Below are positions 53,686 through 63,963 of a stretch of 64,000 nt of DNA, in pieces. The position numbers and the translations under genes are program-made. Below the pieces are notes generated by a model, which had not been told where the DNA came from, made no database searches, and was given only the letters and a program-made list of their open reading frames with translations. The stretch covers positions 62,001-126,000 of the forward strand of contig CM049995.1 of the NCBI GenBank assembly GCA_016630955.3. Reading direction: 5' to 3'. Positions within the stretch are counted from its first letter, which is position 1, and each line of letters begins with the position of its first letter. The stretch is from Didymella arachidicola. Taxonomy: Eukaryota; Ascomycota; Dothideomycetes; Pleosporales; Didymellaceae.

Positions 53686-53790
53686 GGGAGGAAAAAGATG
53701 TAGGATAGGGAATGTATGTGTGGATTAGAATGGGAATTGCTAAGATTGGTTTGAGGAGTGGGTTTAAGGGATGATGTGAGTATTGTACGT

Positions 53791-54705
53791 CTAGACTATG
53801 GCTATCCCAGTCAGGTCCCCCAGCTCGGGGAACAAGACTTTCTTCTTGCGCGACTGAAGGTCTACTTCGTACACGCCTCCCGCGAGGTCACTAACATACG
53901 CCTTCCTCTCCGCCTTGTCGAGCGCCAGGCCAATCGCTTCGTGGAACCGCGTGGCCAGGACCTCCACCTGCCCCCTCTTCTCGCCCACATACGCGCGGTT
54001 CAGCGAATTCCCCTTGGGCGGATCCCCGCGGTCCGTCCAGTACAAGACGCGGTAGTGCTCATCGAACTCGAGATCAATGGGCTCCGGCAGCTTCTCGAAC
54101 AGGACTTCCTTCGTGCCTTCGACGTCGTCTATTCGCGCGCGGGAGATCCTGCCCTCGGTCCCCTTCGATACGCCCTTCTGGCTCCAGTACACCTGATTCC
54201 GCGCCGCATCAACCGCAATGCCAACACACCACCTCTGCTTGTCGTCGCCATCCGCGGGGTCGCCGGTGGAATGCAGAACCTCCGGCTGTGCGGGGAGCGT
54301 GTCGACGCAGGCCCGCATCACTTTCATGCCCTCGCGGTCACACCAGTACACCCACTTCCTCCCCTGGTGCTCGACGAAAGTAATCTGTTTCGGTGTCCAC
54401 ACGCCGATGCTGCCGGTCCGAATGACGGTCTGCGGATCGGATCCGTCGAGGTTGTACCGCATGATGTGGCCGCTGTTCGTGCTGAGTGCGCTGCCCATGT
54501 GCGTCACGTACATGTGCTGCGAGGCGTGGTCGATTGCGATGCCATCGGGCAGCGTGGCGATGTTGGAGACGACATGTTTTGTCGCTGAGCCCTGTGTGGT
54601 GGTGGCGATGATCCTACCGCCGGAGAACTCAGGCGTTGAGAGTGCGCAGTCGAGGACCAGGAGGCGCCTGGGTGTTGGTTCTGAGAGTTGCTGTATAGAT
54701 GGCAT
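53791..54705 (-). CDS. YWTD-type beta-propeller protein, SMP-30/gluconolactonase-like
   Basis: 304 aa, single exon. Repeated propeller blades are visible as LDL-receptor class B-like units: KWVYWCDREGMKVMRA, NQVYWSQKGVSKGTEG, RVLYWTDRGDPPKGNSLNRA and KAYVSDLAGGVYEVD. An IAIDHASQHMYVT blade comes earlier and GIAIV ends the protein. Fungal members of this group are often annotated as SMP-30/gluconolactonase/LRE-like; a lactonase or binding role is possible but no catalytic residue set can be claimed. There is no signal peptide with the ATG at 54705 (MPSIQQLSEP). A longer start at 54765 lacks conserved context and was not used. Confidence 0.8.
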   Translation of the reverse strand: MPSIQQLSEPTPRRLLVLDCALSTPEFSGGRIIATTTQGSATKHVVSNIATLPDGIAIDHASQHMYVTHMGSALSTNSGHIMRYNLDGSDPQTVIRTGSIGVWTPKQITFVEHQGRKWVYWCDREGMKVMRACVDTLPAQPEVLHSTGDPADGDDKQRWCVGIAVDAARNQVYWSQKGVSKGTEGRISRARIDDVEGTKEVLFEKLPEPIDLEFDEHYRVLYWTDRGDPPKGNSLNRAYVGEKRGQVEVLATRFHEAIGLALDKAERKAYVSDLAGGVYEVDLQSRKKKVLFPELGDLTGIAIV

Positions 54706-55209
54706 AGTGAGGCGATCTTGGAATGATGGATGTGCTTGGCCATTACAGCGCCGGGCGACGAGCACATATCAATGATTGCCGCGTTGATGGCGTCAGTCGG
54801 GCATCGCTCGGGTCTGAGGCTTCTTCCTGGAGCCACATCTCGGCGAGAGCATCGTCAGCGCGCGATAAACTGTGTCGGTGGGCGAATGTTGTGGTCGGCC
54901 GAGCTGCTCGCGCGATCTGTGGCGCTAGGAACAGAGCCGCACTACACACAACGTGCCTGCAGGCATTCCTTGCAGCAGCACAAAATTCGCCGATTGGTTG
55001 ATCAACAACGGTCAGATCTACGGAGGTGTCAGATCTCCATTGGTGAGTGGCAGGTCGGAGACTGTGACAGACTCTCCGTCTTCTACTGATATACTGACGT
55101 CATTGAGATCGACGAATCCAGAAAGATCACTGGACAAGAACACTGCGACTTGGACAGACACGCGGATTCTAGGAAACAGACGAACTAACATTGGGTATCG
55201 AATCTAGCT
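54706..55209. other. Intergenic region
   Basis: 504 bp between the propeller gene start and the 3' end of the dehydrogenase. Short frames without motifs; nothing is supported. Confidence 0.5.
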
Positions 55210-56193
55210 TCACACATCCTTCCTCGCCTCCGCATACGCATCCCACTCCCTCCTCAAGTTCAGCAAACGCACCAACTCCTCATCTCTCTGCGTGACCAAA
55301 TCGTCGAACCTCCTCTCCCCAACAGCCTCCATCGTGCTCGCAACCCACTTCCTCTTCAGCCCCTCATCCAGCACCGGATCCTCCTTCGCCCACCACGTCG
55401 TCACCGGCTCGAGCAGATGATCCGCCATATGCTGCGCACCCTGCTCGCCGCCCGCTAAGTGGAAGAGCGTATTCGGCCCCATGATTCCCCATCGTAGCCC
55501 TGGTCCGTACGCCATGGCATCGTCGATGTCGGACACACTGCATGTGTCGTTCGCCAGCATGGACAGCATCTCGCGCATCAGCGCCGCTTGCAGGCGGTTG
55601 GCGATGTGGCCGACGACTTCTTTTTTGACGTGCACTGGTTTCTTGCCCATGGCGCTGTAGAATGCCATTGTAAGGTCAATCGTCTCTTGCGATGTCTGCG
55701 CGCCGCCGACCACCTCGACGAGCGGGATGAGATGCGGGGGGTTGAAGGGATGCCCGACGACGACGCGCGAGGGGTGCGTGGCGGAGCTCATTCCGGCTTG
55801 GATCGAGCTGCATGTCAGTCCGCTGCTGGATGTGGCGATGATCACGTCGGGACGGACGAGACTGGCGATGTGTGAAAACATGGTCTGCTTCAGCTCGAGC
55901 CTTTCGGGGCCGTTTTCTTGCACGAAGTCGGCATGTTGGAGGGCTTCGGCGAGGTCGGTGGTGAAGATTATGCTGTCGGCTGATGCAAAGGGGCTCTTTT
56001 GCAGACCCAGAGATTTCAGCACTGGCAGGGCGTTGGTGACGAGCTTCCGCAGGCTGGCTTCCGCGGAGGCGTTGATGTCGTATGCTGTGACAGTAAGGCC
56101 TTGAGCGAGGAAGAGAGCTGCCCAGGATGCGCCAATCGAGCCAGAACCGATGACAGAGATGTGCTGGATTGAGGGAGTCGTGGAGTGAGGCAT
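55210..56193 (-). CDS. 3-hydroxyacyl-CoA dehydrogenase family (carnitine dehydrogenase / lambda-crystallin-like)
   Basis: 327 aa, single exon, start ATG 56193 (MPHSTTPSIQHISVIG). The N-terminal NAD Rossmann motif is VIGSGSIGASWAALF (about residue 13). An Asp-containing VTAYDIN follows (about 37), then FVQENGPERLELKQ (Glu of the family). The catalytic VVGHPFNPPHLIPLVEVVGG (about 145) has the His-Pro pair and the Glu. The C-terminal dimerisation domain contains GHIANRLQAALMRE and a PGLRWGIMGP segment. The length and PGLRW block fit the L-carnitine dehydrogenase / L-gulonate dehydrogenase / lambda-crystallin subgroup better than fatty-acid HADs. It would oxidise a beta-hydroxy acid with NAD+. 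It is divergent from a CoA-transferase, which suggests one pathway (inference). Confidence 0.86.
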   Translation of the reverse strand: MPHSTTPSIQHISVIGSGSIGASWAALFLAQGLTVTAYDINASAEASLRKLVTNALPVLKSLGLQKSPFASADSIIFTTDLAEALQHADFVQENGPERLELKQTMFSHIASLVRPDVIIATSSSGLTCSSIQAGMSSATHPSRVVVGHPFNPPHLIPLVEVVGGAQTSQETIDLTMAFYSAMGKKPVHVKKEVVGHIANRLQAALMREMLSMLANDTCSVSDIDDAMAYGPGLRWGIMGPNTLFHLAGGEQGAQHMADHLLEPVTTWWAKEDPVLDEGLKRKWVASTMEAVGERRFDDLVTQRDEELVRLLNLRREWDAYAEARKDV

Positions 56194-56905
56194 TGTAAAT
56201 GTCAAGCTTCTTGCACGTTATGGTGAAGTTGGGAGGTTAAGGTATAGTGGTCTTGTTCTTGAGTCTCACGCTAATACATATAACAGTCTCCCTATCGCCC
56301 GTAGATACTCGGCCGCGACACCTACAGCTTCGCACGACGTGAGCACAACCATATCCTTGCACGCTCACGGTGGTAGCTCGGAGAATACATCATAACGTCG
56401 ATCCGATCACCATCGAACGGGATCGGGCCGAGTTGAAAACCTCGACTCAAACCTTGATTCTTGACCACGAGCCCCGTCAAGATGGCTGGTAAGAACGCGT
56501 AGACAGGTTGAGAATACAGACAACAGACGTAGTGCGTGCTTTTAGTATATCGGTGAAATTCGGCATGTATACACAATGCTGTGCGGAACGAAATCCGCGC
56601 TTCGAAGAGCTGTGTGGAGGCTCCACGCCTCTCGATCTTGACCGGCATGGTGGATACATCGTACGAATGTGAGGTATGTGCGTCCGAAATGTTCTCTGTT
56701 GCGTAGGTGCTGTTATCCAACCAGGATGTGAAGAGTATCAGAACAGCACTCATATAAATGCACTGCTCGGGACGTTGGGAAAAGCTTATTGAAATACAAA
56801 TAGCTCGAACATTATTACATATCTGACATCCCAGTACAATATATTCCTATCACAACTATCATAACCATCACAACTATCACAACCATCACGACCATCACAA
56901 CCATC
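56194..56905. promoter_or_regulatory. Divergent promoter, dehydrogenase / CoA-transferase
   Basis: 712 bp. The last 50 bp before the CoA-transferase ATG is a tandem run of 9-bp CATCACAAC-like units (about 56855-56904). A 143-codon frame on the minus strand (56322-56753) has no recognisable motif and is not called. Confidence 0.55.
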
Positions 56906-58645
56906 ATGGCTTCACACGACCGTATCCCGGATGTCTATGGTCCCGGCTCTTACACCGACAAGTGTTTTGTTCCCGTACCTGAGGATACTGCTCGAATCTT
57001 TCGCCAGATCGCATCGCAGACTCCTGGCTTCACACAAGATGAGGCTGTCTTGTCCAAGGTCAGGTTCTCAGGCGAAGAATATCCTGTGATCCCTGGACCT
57101 ATCAAGGCCACCTCGGTCGCCGCCGCTCTGCACGCTATGTGCGGGGTGATCGGTGATGAGATCCTCACGTTGAGAGGAGCGAAAGACGAGAATCGCCAAA
57201 TCACAGTCAACACTACTCATGCTGCTATATGGTTCGGCTGTGTAGCAACAGCCTACCTCGACGGTGAGGACGTAACCAGCATGGCGGCAAAGAAAAAGCT
57301 AGCCAGTGTTCTGCCCGACTGGGAACAAGGTTGGACGGACACCCCCCTCAAGTACCGCACAACAGCCCTGTATCCCACCAAGAACTCCGATACATGGTAC
57401 TCGCTCCACGGCAGCATGGATGCAAAGCCCGTACTCGAGAGCATCGGCATCGACCCCAACGCCAACGTGACAACCAACGAAGACGCTGCCAAACTCATCG
57501 CCGAGCACACAAAGAAGTACAGTCCTGAGGAGCTCGAGATGAAGAACCTGATGAACGGCTTCTGCGGATCAATCTGCTTCACGCCCGAGCAATGGAATAC
57601 CTCCACCATGGGCAAGTCACTTGCCGCTCACCCCCTGGTGAATGTCAAGCAGCAGACCCACGCTGTACCCACACCTCCCGTATCCTTCCCGCCTCTCAAC
57701 CCCCAGGACCCTCGGCCCCTAGCAGGCGTCAAGGTCCTGGAGCTCACCCGCGTCATCGCCGGGCCCGAAATCGGCACAATTCTGGCAAGCTTCGGCGCAG
57801 ATGTGATACGGCTCAACGCGCCGCACCTCCCAGACATCAACATCATGCAACTCACCCTGAACGCTGGCAAACGCACCTCAACCATCGATCTGCGCAATGC
57901 CTCCGACAGACAACATCTGCAAGCGCTGCTGGCCGACGTAGATGTCTTCGTGCAAGGCTTCCGGCTCGGCAAGATGGCCAAGTTCGGACTCGGGCTCAAC
58001 GAGATGCTGGACGCAGCCGGCAAGCGCGGAAAGGGCATTGTATATGTATCTGAAAACTGCTACGGGCCGGATGGCTACTACAAGGAGCGTCCCGGCTGGC
58101 AGCAGATCGCCGATGCGGCGGCGGGAAGCGCGTATGTGACGGGCAAGGCGCTGGAGAGCACGCAGAGACTGCAGAAGGGCGAGGCAGTGCTGCCTAGTCT
58201 GCCTATCAGCGATATGAGCACCGGTGTACTGGGTGCTGTTGGTGCGATGCTGGCGCTGAAGAGGAGGGCGGTTGAGGGCGGGAGCTGGGAGGCACACGCC
58301 AGTCTGGTGGGGGTGAATGCGTATGCGCTCCGTGAGGATGTTGGGTTGTACCCGCTGCAGACTGTGCAGGAGTGCCAGGAGAGGTTTCAGTGGGGGGAGA
58401 TGAGGGGGAGTCATCATGTACTTGATCTGCTCGTCACTGTGTGGAAGGGGTGGAAGAAGGTCCTTGGGAAGTACCTCGAGGAGGAGAGCGGATGGTACCA
58501 GAGCTTTGAGGGAAGTGCCTTCGAGGGTAAGAGGCTCAGTGTGCTGAAGCCCGTACCGCAGATTGAGGGTAAGGGGAGTGTGAGGTGGCTGACACCAAGT
58601 GTACCGTATGGGGTAGAGAAACTGTCAGGCTTGACATGGCTGTAG
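56906..58645 (+). CDS. CoA-transferase family III (CaiB/BaiF) protein
   Basis: 579 aa, single exon. The C-terminal half shows the family III core: PLAGVKVLELTRVIAGPEIG (about 270; usual form G-x-R-V-L-D-L-T-x-x-x-A-G-P), LASFGADVIRL, RTSTIDLRNASDR, ADVDVFVQGFR and KGIVYVSENCYG. The N-terminal 260 residues resemble a degenerate second half, as in other fungal two-domain members. The activity would be CoA transfer between acids or racemase-like; the substrate is unknown. Pairing with a carnitine-dehydrogenase-like enzyme is suggestive of carnitine or a related hydroxy acid. No targeting signal is obvious. Confidence 0.85.
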   Translation: MASHDRIPDVYGPGSYTDKCFVPVPEDTARIFRQIASQTPGFTQDEAVLSKVRFSGEEYPVIPGPIKATSVAAALHAMCGVIGDEILTLRGAKDENRQITVNTTHAAIWFGCVATAYLDGEDVTSMAAKKKLASVLPDWEQGWTDTPLKYRTTALYPTKNSDTWYSLHGSMDAKPVLESIGIDPNANVTTNEDAAKLIAEHTKKYSPEELEMKNLMNGFCGSICFTPEQWNTSTMGKSLAAHPLVNVKQQTHAVPTPPVSFPPLNPQDPRPLAGVKVLELTRVIAGPEIGTILASFGADVIRLNAPHLPDINIMQLTLNAGKRTSTIDLRNASDRQHLQALLADVDVFVQGFRLGKMAKFGLGLNEMLDAAGKRGKGIVYVSENCYGPDGYYKERPGWQQIADAAAGSAYVTGKALESTQRLQKGEAVLPSLPISDMSTGVLGAVGAMLALKRRAVEGGSWEAHASLVGVNAYALREDVGLYPLQTVQECQERFQWGEMRGSHHVLDLLVTVWKGWKKVLGKYLEEESGWYQSFEGSAFEGKRLSVLKPVPQIEGKGSVRWLTPSVPYGVEKLSGLTWL

Positions 58646-58730
58646 TTGACCCTTGAGCTCATCTTCTTCTCTAAAATAGTACCCGATTTTTCAAATTTCC
58701 CAACACACATACAATGACTTAAAGACAGAC
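58646..58730. other. CoA-transferase 3' region
   Basis: 85 bp between the stop codon and the copia LTR. The transposon sits in or next to the 3' UTR and polyadenylation region of the gene. CAGAC precedes the LTR and would be one arm of its target duplication; the other arm is outside the window. Confidence 0.6.
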
Positions 58731-59005
58731 TGTTAGCCAGCATCACGTGCTCTGTTACATAATCATCTGTAGGGTGTATATTCCCTCTTCCCCTCATTAG
58801 ATAGGAAACAACCTAGTCCCTCTTTTCTACGCCTGGCCTCTGCCCGCACACAGTTATGAGCCCGGTTTGCACCTCTTAGACTGCGCTACTCAGCACTAAA
58901 ACAGCTCTAGACGTGTAACTGACAACGACTACGTTCACTTCTACCTCGTTTTGTCTACTGACAGCTGATCAGCGTCAAAGACCTTTCTAGTCGACAGCCA
59001 TCAGG
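58731..59005 (+). repeat. 5' LTR of the copia element (right edge approximate)
   Basis: It begins TGTTAGCC. The right edge is placed near the GCCATCA at about 59004 because a TGG-containing possible primer-binding stretch follows. This edge cannot be fixed without the full 3' LTR. Confidence 0.6.
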
Positions 59006-59076
59006 TGGTGTCGCTAACGGACCAGAACTGCTGCTCTGTACAGAGATCAGTTTGGTGATTAATCACGAAGATCACG

Positions 59077-62000
59077 ATGTCGTACAACGACGCTGGAGTC
59101 ACACGAGTGACCGTTATACTGGATAAACCAGTCGATTGGGAGTCATGGTTCCAGCTACGACGAGAGAAAGCCGTCGTAGATGCTATTTGGAAGTACCATG
59201 ACATCTCGAAACCACAGAGCGAGCTACCGAAGCTCGAAGAACCTATCAAACCACTGCCCAGCGATGTCAGAGCTGGAGCGACAGCGATTGCCCAGCTGGA
59301 CGCAGGCCAGCAGGCAGTGTACAGTGATCTCCTCCACGACTGGAGATATGAAAGAGCAGAGTACGCGAAGAAAAAGCAGAAGGAAGGCGAACTTCTTTTG
59401 GATATCAGCCGTACGATTGCTGCTCGTCACCTTTACCTCATCAACGGAAAAGATGAGGTGTACGATCGACTGATCGCTCTCAAGAAGCAGTTCGCGCCGA
59501 CAACTGCTACACGAACCAGAGAGCTAATCGTCAAGTATCGATCTCTGCAGGAAGGCCCTCAGAGTCGCGATCTCGAGCAGTGGCTCGACGACTGGATTCA
59601 CATTACGAATCAGTGCAGGGAAGTAGACCTTCCTGAAACAACGGGCTGTCGAGCTCAGGAGGATTTCCTGTCAGCTATCAGGACGATCGCGCCAGAATGG
59701 GCAGGATCATCGCATCATGATTTAATCATGAAAGAGACAGCAGGCAAGACGAATGAAGTTCAACCGGTGGCAGACTACATCGCTCAGTTCAGAATCTATT
59801 ACCGAAGAATCGGACCTACTGCGGCATCACTTGGTACGTTTGCGTCATTAGGTGTATCAGCCAAGTCAGAACAGCATCAGAAGGAGCAGAGATCATCGAG
59901 ATCAGCTCCATACAAGCCAGAATGTATCTGCGGGAGCAAGCACTGGTATAGAGAGTGCTGGTACCTGTTTCCAGATCATCCGAAGAGACCCGAGGACTTT
60001 CAACCGGCTAAAGCTGTGCAAGACCGAGTAGCAGCAGCCTTGAAGGATCCAGAGCAAGTTAAGAGAATCAATAAGCTCCTAGCTCGGCACGGCAAGAGAG
60101 TAAAAGGCACAGATGAGACGCTCACACTTGATGGTGGGAAGAGCAGCGCAAGCTTTGTCACCTACAACAGCTTCTCTGTCGCACAGGTACAGCAGAAGGC
60201 TTTGCCAGCGATACGTAATCGATGGATACTCGACCCAGGCTCGAATATTCACGTATGCAACTCGACGAGATTTGGCTGGCAAGAGACACGGAAGGCAAGA
60301 CCTCATGAGATGGTCTTAGCAGGAGACTCAACCTTGGCGATACAGGCCTGGGGAGAGGTGACGTTCAGCGTTAACCGGCCGAACGGTATAGGCAAGATTC
60401 AATTGTCTAACGTCGCACTTGTAGAAGGCTTCCTTACAAACGTTGTAAGCCTCTCACGATGCCGAGAGATAGACGTGCAGTTCGACTCAGGGAGAGATGC
60501 AATGTATCAGAAGCATCCATCAAACGTCATCTGTTCGCTTAAATACGCAAATGGGCATTGGATTGTCGACGCTGAAGAAAATGATCGCCTAGCTCTGAGC
60601 AGCTTCGCGGCGACAGTACGGCGAGCGTACAAGCCATCGCGAGAAGATCGACGTCCAATTCACACATCCCATGTCGAAGCTCATGAGATGTTTGCACACG
60701 CTGGCAAGGACGTGATTGACCATCTGAGTAGGAATGTACAGGGTATAACTCTTGACAAAGACGCCAGAGCTCCAAGGATGCACGAGTGTGAGACCTGTAT
60801 ACAATCAAAATCGGCAGCTCAGGTCAGCAGACGCGCGTCAGATGATCATGCGACAAGGCCTTTCTATCGAATAGTCGTTGATCTTGTACAGCTCATACCG
60901 ACTGGAGAAACATGCTACAATGGAGATCGCTACCTGCTGCATGCAGTATGCGAGTACTCAAAGTGGCACGAAGCAGTGACTCTTGCGAACAAGTCACTAC
61001 CAGTAGTGATAGCAGCTCTCAAGGCGCTGCTACACAAGATTGAGCGACAATACGGGTACACAGTCATTGTGCTCAAAGTCGATGGGGATCGTGGCTATGG
61101 CCTCGAACTCTACAGAATCGCGAGGCAAGCAGGCCTCAAGATTGAGCTGCGTGCTCCTGACACGCCTGAGCAGCTTGGAGCTGCAGAACAAGCCGGAAAC
61201 ATCATCATTACGAAAGCAAGATCGCTCCGCATTAAGGCAGGTCTACCGAAGTCTCTATCAAATGAGCTAGCGATCACGGCGACAAAGATCACGAATGTAA
61301 CGCCTACGAGATCTATTGATTGGAAGACGCCGTACGAACTCGTTCACGGCAAGCAGCCTTCAGTCGCGCACTTCTCCCAGATTGGGTGCAAAGCGTACAC
61401 GCTTAACAAAAAGCTGAAGAAGGCAGATAAGCTAGAGTCTCGTACATTCGTTGGATACCTTGTAGGGTATGACTCATCAAACATCTTTCGCATCTGGCTG
61501 CCGAAAAAGAACCAGGTGATACGTGTGAGAGATGTGATATTCCAGAGAAGCAGCCTCTACAACGACCATGAGAAGGCTGAGAAAGAAGATATTATGCAAG
61601 AAGAGATTGAGATCCTCAATATACTGCATACAGCGGAGGCAGAGGCAGATCAGGAAGTAGTAACTGAGCTACAACAACGTCAGCAGCTTTCTAAGGATCA
61701 GAGCTTTCTGCCCACACCAGAACCGTCAGATCGCGGTACTGTACCACCTCAGGAGTGGACAGGCAATGACAGAGATCTAGACCGAGCTTCCGAGCCGGCA
61801 GAACAGATCAGTGTGGAAGATCAGCAAGGCGCTGAAGATCAAGACACTGGGGAACAGATTCAAGATCAACTGCTTGATGAGCCGCAGACGCATCACGAAG
61901 ATGATAGATCTACAGCCAAAAGCAGCGGAGACGGACCACTACGGCCAGCTGTGACGAGCAAGCGAGACCGTCCACGAAAGCAGCCATCAACATGGGCAAA

Positions 62001-63867
62001 AGGATGGAGCAATACCGAGGACTACGTACCAGATCGTCGACAGAACAACGCTCCAAAGATGGCAGACCCATCAATCGTGAGCAGCAACATCATTACGGGT
62101 AAAAGAACCAGGAAGCCACCAGATCATGCTCTAGCTACGTACTATAGAGCATTTGCAGTAGCAATGAACCCGACAGCCCCATCAAAGCTCACAGGAGAAA
62201 TGCCAAAGCTACGATTACATCGCGACCAATTGCCGGATCCACCAAAGCGATGGAAGGATCTGAACAATCATCCATTTGGCGCTGAGTTTGCACAGGCAGC
62301 ACGAGCTGAGCTTGATAGCTGCTGGGCAAAAGACTGCTTCAATCAGACAGAGGCAACTGCAGCGACAGCAGATGCTGAGGTTCTACCCTTGATGTGGGTA
62401 TTCACGTACAAATTTGACGAAGATGGATACCTATACAAGTTCAAAGCGCGTATATGCGTACGAGGAGACATGCAAGAGGCTTGGGGAGACACCTACGCGG
62501 CAACGCTAGCAATTAAAGTCTTTCGAGCCCTCATCGCGTTAGCAGCAGCATTCGACCTACAGATGTTTCAGTTTGACGCCATGAATGCTTTTCTCAACGC
62601 GAGATTGCCACGCAAAATGTACTGCCGTACGCCAGAAGGATTTACAGACGAGCTTGGAGAGCTACTTGAACTACAGCGCGCTCTCTATGGCCTCAAAGAA
62701 GCTCCATTGCTCTGGTACCAGGAGCTATCATCGACCTTGAAGAAGCTTAGCCTAGAGCCAGTGCCAGGAGTGCCATGCTTATACACGAATGATCACTTGA
62801 TCGTATTTTTCTACGTGGACGATATTGTCGTTCTTGTTCACCCGCTCAACAGGGGCTATTACCAGACGTTCAAGCAGCAGCTGCTTACAACGTACGAGAT
62901 CCGTGAATTAGGCGAGCTGAAGTGGTTCCTTGGTATCCGCGTAATCCGCGAGGAGCTCAGTCGCTCTATCTACCTGACTCAAGACTCATTCATCAATAAG
63001 ATTGCAGCAAAGTTTGACCTGAAGTCAAGCGTAAGATGTCCAGATGTTCCCCTAAGGGACAATGCCCTTTTGCCATCAACAGAGGAACCAAGTGCTGCGC
63101 GAACTCAAAGGTACCAGCGGCTAGTCGGCTCACTGGCTTACATTTCGACTTCGACACGACCAGACGTCGCGAGAGCACACTCAGTACTTGCACGTCATCT
63201 GCAGAATCCCGGGCAGAAGCATATGTACGCAGCTTGCCATGTATGGAGGTACCTGATAGGCACGAAACACTTGGCTATTCGAGCGTCCGCAGATAAGCAG
63301 CAAGGCATAACGAGCATCACAATGCTATCCCAGCAAGAGCACGAGCATGAGCCTCTCTTCTATGGTGCATCAGATGCTGCTTTTGCCGACGAGCCAGAGA
63401 CGCGACGCAGCTCTCAAGGCTATATCTTCAAGCTGTATGGACTGCCTGTTGATTGGAAGGCGACAGTCCAACGATCAGTCACGAAATCGACTACAGAGGC
63501 CGAGCTACTCTCTCTATCAACAGCCGGATCAGAGATGGAGTGGTGGCAGCGCTTCTTTAAAGCGATCCAGTTTGACCCAGAGTTAACACCAGCACTGTGG
63601 TGTGATAACCAGCAAACTGTCTTAATCGCAACAAAGACAGCTGACAAGCTTCAGACGAAGCTGAAGCATGTAGACGTACACCATCAATGGGTACGCCAGG
63701 AGGTAGCAGAGGGCAGACTGCAGGTAGATTGGAAGGCTACTGCAGAGATGCCAGCTGATGGCCTTACGAAGATCCTTAGTCGTCAGAGACACGCCAACTT
63801 TGTACGCCAGCTAGGACTAAGCGATCTATCATCCAAACTGCGAGACAGATCAGATTCAGGTCTGTAA
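59077..63867 (+). CDS. copia Gag-Pol polyprotein, intact
   Basis: 1596 aa in one frame. Gag occupies about residues 1-330, with a Cys/His cluster CICGSKHWYRECW near 285. The protease has WILDPGSNIHVCNS near 382 (Asp-Pro-Gly form). The integrase has the HHCC finger HVEAHEMFAHAG / CETCIQSK (about 530-575), then VVDLVQLI, LKVDGDRGYG and PEQLGAAEQAG as D, D, E blocks. The reverse transcriptase has FFYVDDIVVLVHP (about 1245) and LKWFLGIRV. The RNase H has YGASDAAFADE (about 1430), TKSTTEAELLSLS and LWCDNQQT. The order PR-IN-RT-RH is the copia order. No frameshift or stop; it may be active. Gag and Pol share one ORF, unlike the chromovirus. Confidence 0.94.
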   Translation: MSYNDAGVTRVTVILDKPVDWESWFQLRREKAVVDAIWKYHDISKPQSELPKLEEPIKPLPSDVRAGATAIAQLDAGQQAVYSDLLHDWRYERAEYAKKKQKEGELLLDISRTIAARHLYLINGKDEVYDRLIALKKQFAPTTATRTRELIVKYRSLQEGPQSRDLEQWLDDWIHITNQCREVDLPETTGCRAQEDFLSAIRTIAPEWAGSSHHDLIMKETAGKTNEVQPVADYIAQFRIYYRRIGPTAASLGTFASLGVSAKSEQHQKEQRSSRSAPYKPECICGSKHWYRECWYLFPDHPKRPEDFQPAKAVQDRVAAALKDPEQVKRINKLLARHGKRVKGTDETLTLDGGKSSASFVTYNSFSVAQVQQKALPAIRNRWILDPGSNIHVCNSTRFGWQETRKARPHEMVLAGDSTLAIQAWGEVTFSVNRPNGIGKIQLSNVALVEGFLTNVVSLSRCREIDVQFDSGRDAMYQKHPSNVICSLKYANGHWIVDAEENDRLALSSFAATVRRAYKPSREDRRPIHTSHVEAHEMFAHAGKDVIDHLSRNVQGITLDKDARAPRMHECETCIQSKSAAQVSRRASDDHATRPFYRIVVDLVQLIPTGETCYNGDRYLLHAVCEYSKWHEAVTLANKSLPVVIAALKALLHKIERQYGYTVIVLKVDGDRGYGLELYRIARQAGLKIELRAPDTPEQLGAAEQAGNIIITKARSLRIKAGLPKSLSNELAITATKITNVTPTRSIDWKTPYELVHGKQPSVAHFSQIGCKAYTLNKKLKKADKLESRTFVGYLVGYDSSNIFRIWLPKKNQVIRVRDVIFQRSSLYNDHEKAEKEDIMQEEIEILNILHTAEAEADQEVVTELQQRQQLSKDQSFLPTPEPSDRGTVPPQEWTGNDRDLDRASEPAEQISVEDQQGAEDQDTGEQIQDQLLDEPQTHHEDDRSTAKSSGDGPLRPAVTSKRDRPRKQPSTWAKGWSNTEDYVPDRRQNNAPKMADPSIVSSNIITGKRTRKPPDHALATYYRAFAVAMNPTAPSKLTGEMPKLRLHRDQLPDPPKRWKDLNNHPFGAEFAQAARAELDSCWAKDCFNQTEATAATADAEVLPLMWVFTYKFDEDGYLYKFKARICVRGDMQEAWGDTYAATLAIKVFRALIALAAAFDLQMFQFDAMNAFLNARLPRKMYCRTPEGFTDELGELLELQRALYGLKEAPLLWYQELSSTLKKLSLEPVPGVPCLYTNDHLIVFFYVDDIVVLVHPLNRGYYQTFKQQLLTTYEIRELGELKWFLGIRVIREELSRSIYLTQDSFINKIAAKFDLKSSVRCPDVPLRDNALLPSTEEPSAARTQRYQRLVGSLAYISTSTRPDVARAHSVLARHLQNPGQKHMYAACHVWRYLIGTKHLAIRASADKQQGITSITMLSQQEHEHEPLFYGASDAAFADEPETRRSSQGYIFKLYGLPVDWKATVQRSVTKSTTEAELLSLSTAGSEMEWWQRFFKAIQFDPELTPALWCDNQQTVLIATKTADKLQTKLKHVDVHHQWVRQEVAEGRLQVDWKATAEMPADGLTKILSRQRHANFVRQLGLSDLSSKLRDRSDSGL

Positions 63868-63963
63868 ACAGAGGGTCCTACAGAGTAAGACGTCTAGCTT
63901 TGGAGACGCAAGACGCTCATTTACAGCTTTCGTTTCTTGCTATTCACTCAAGCTGGGGGGGTG

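Noticed and set aside
56322..56753. 143-codon minus-strand frame in the divergent promoter
   Set aside because: No recognisable motif, composition not coding-like, and it fills the promoter of two convincing genes.
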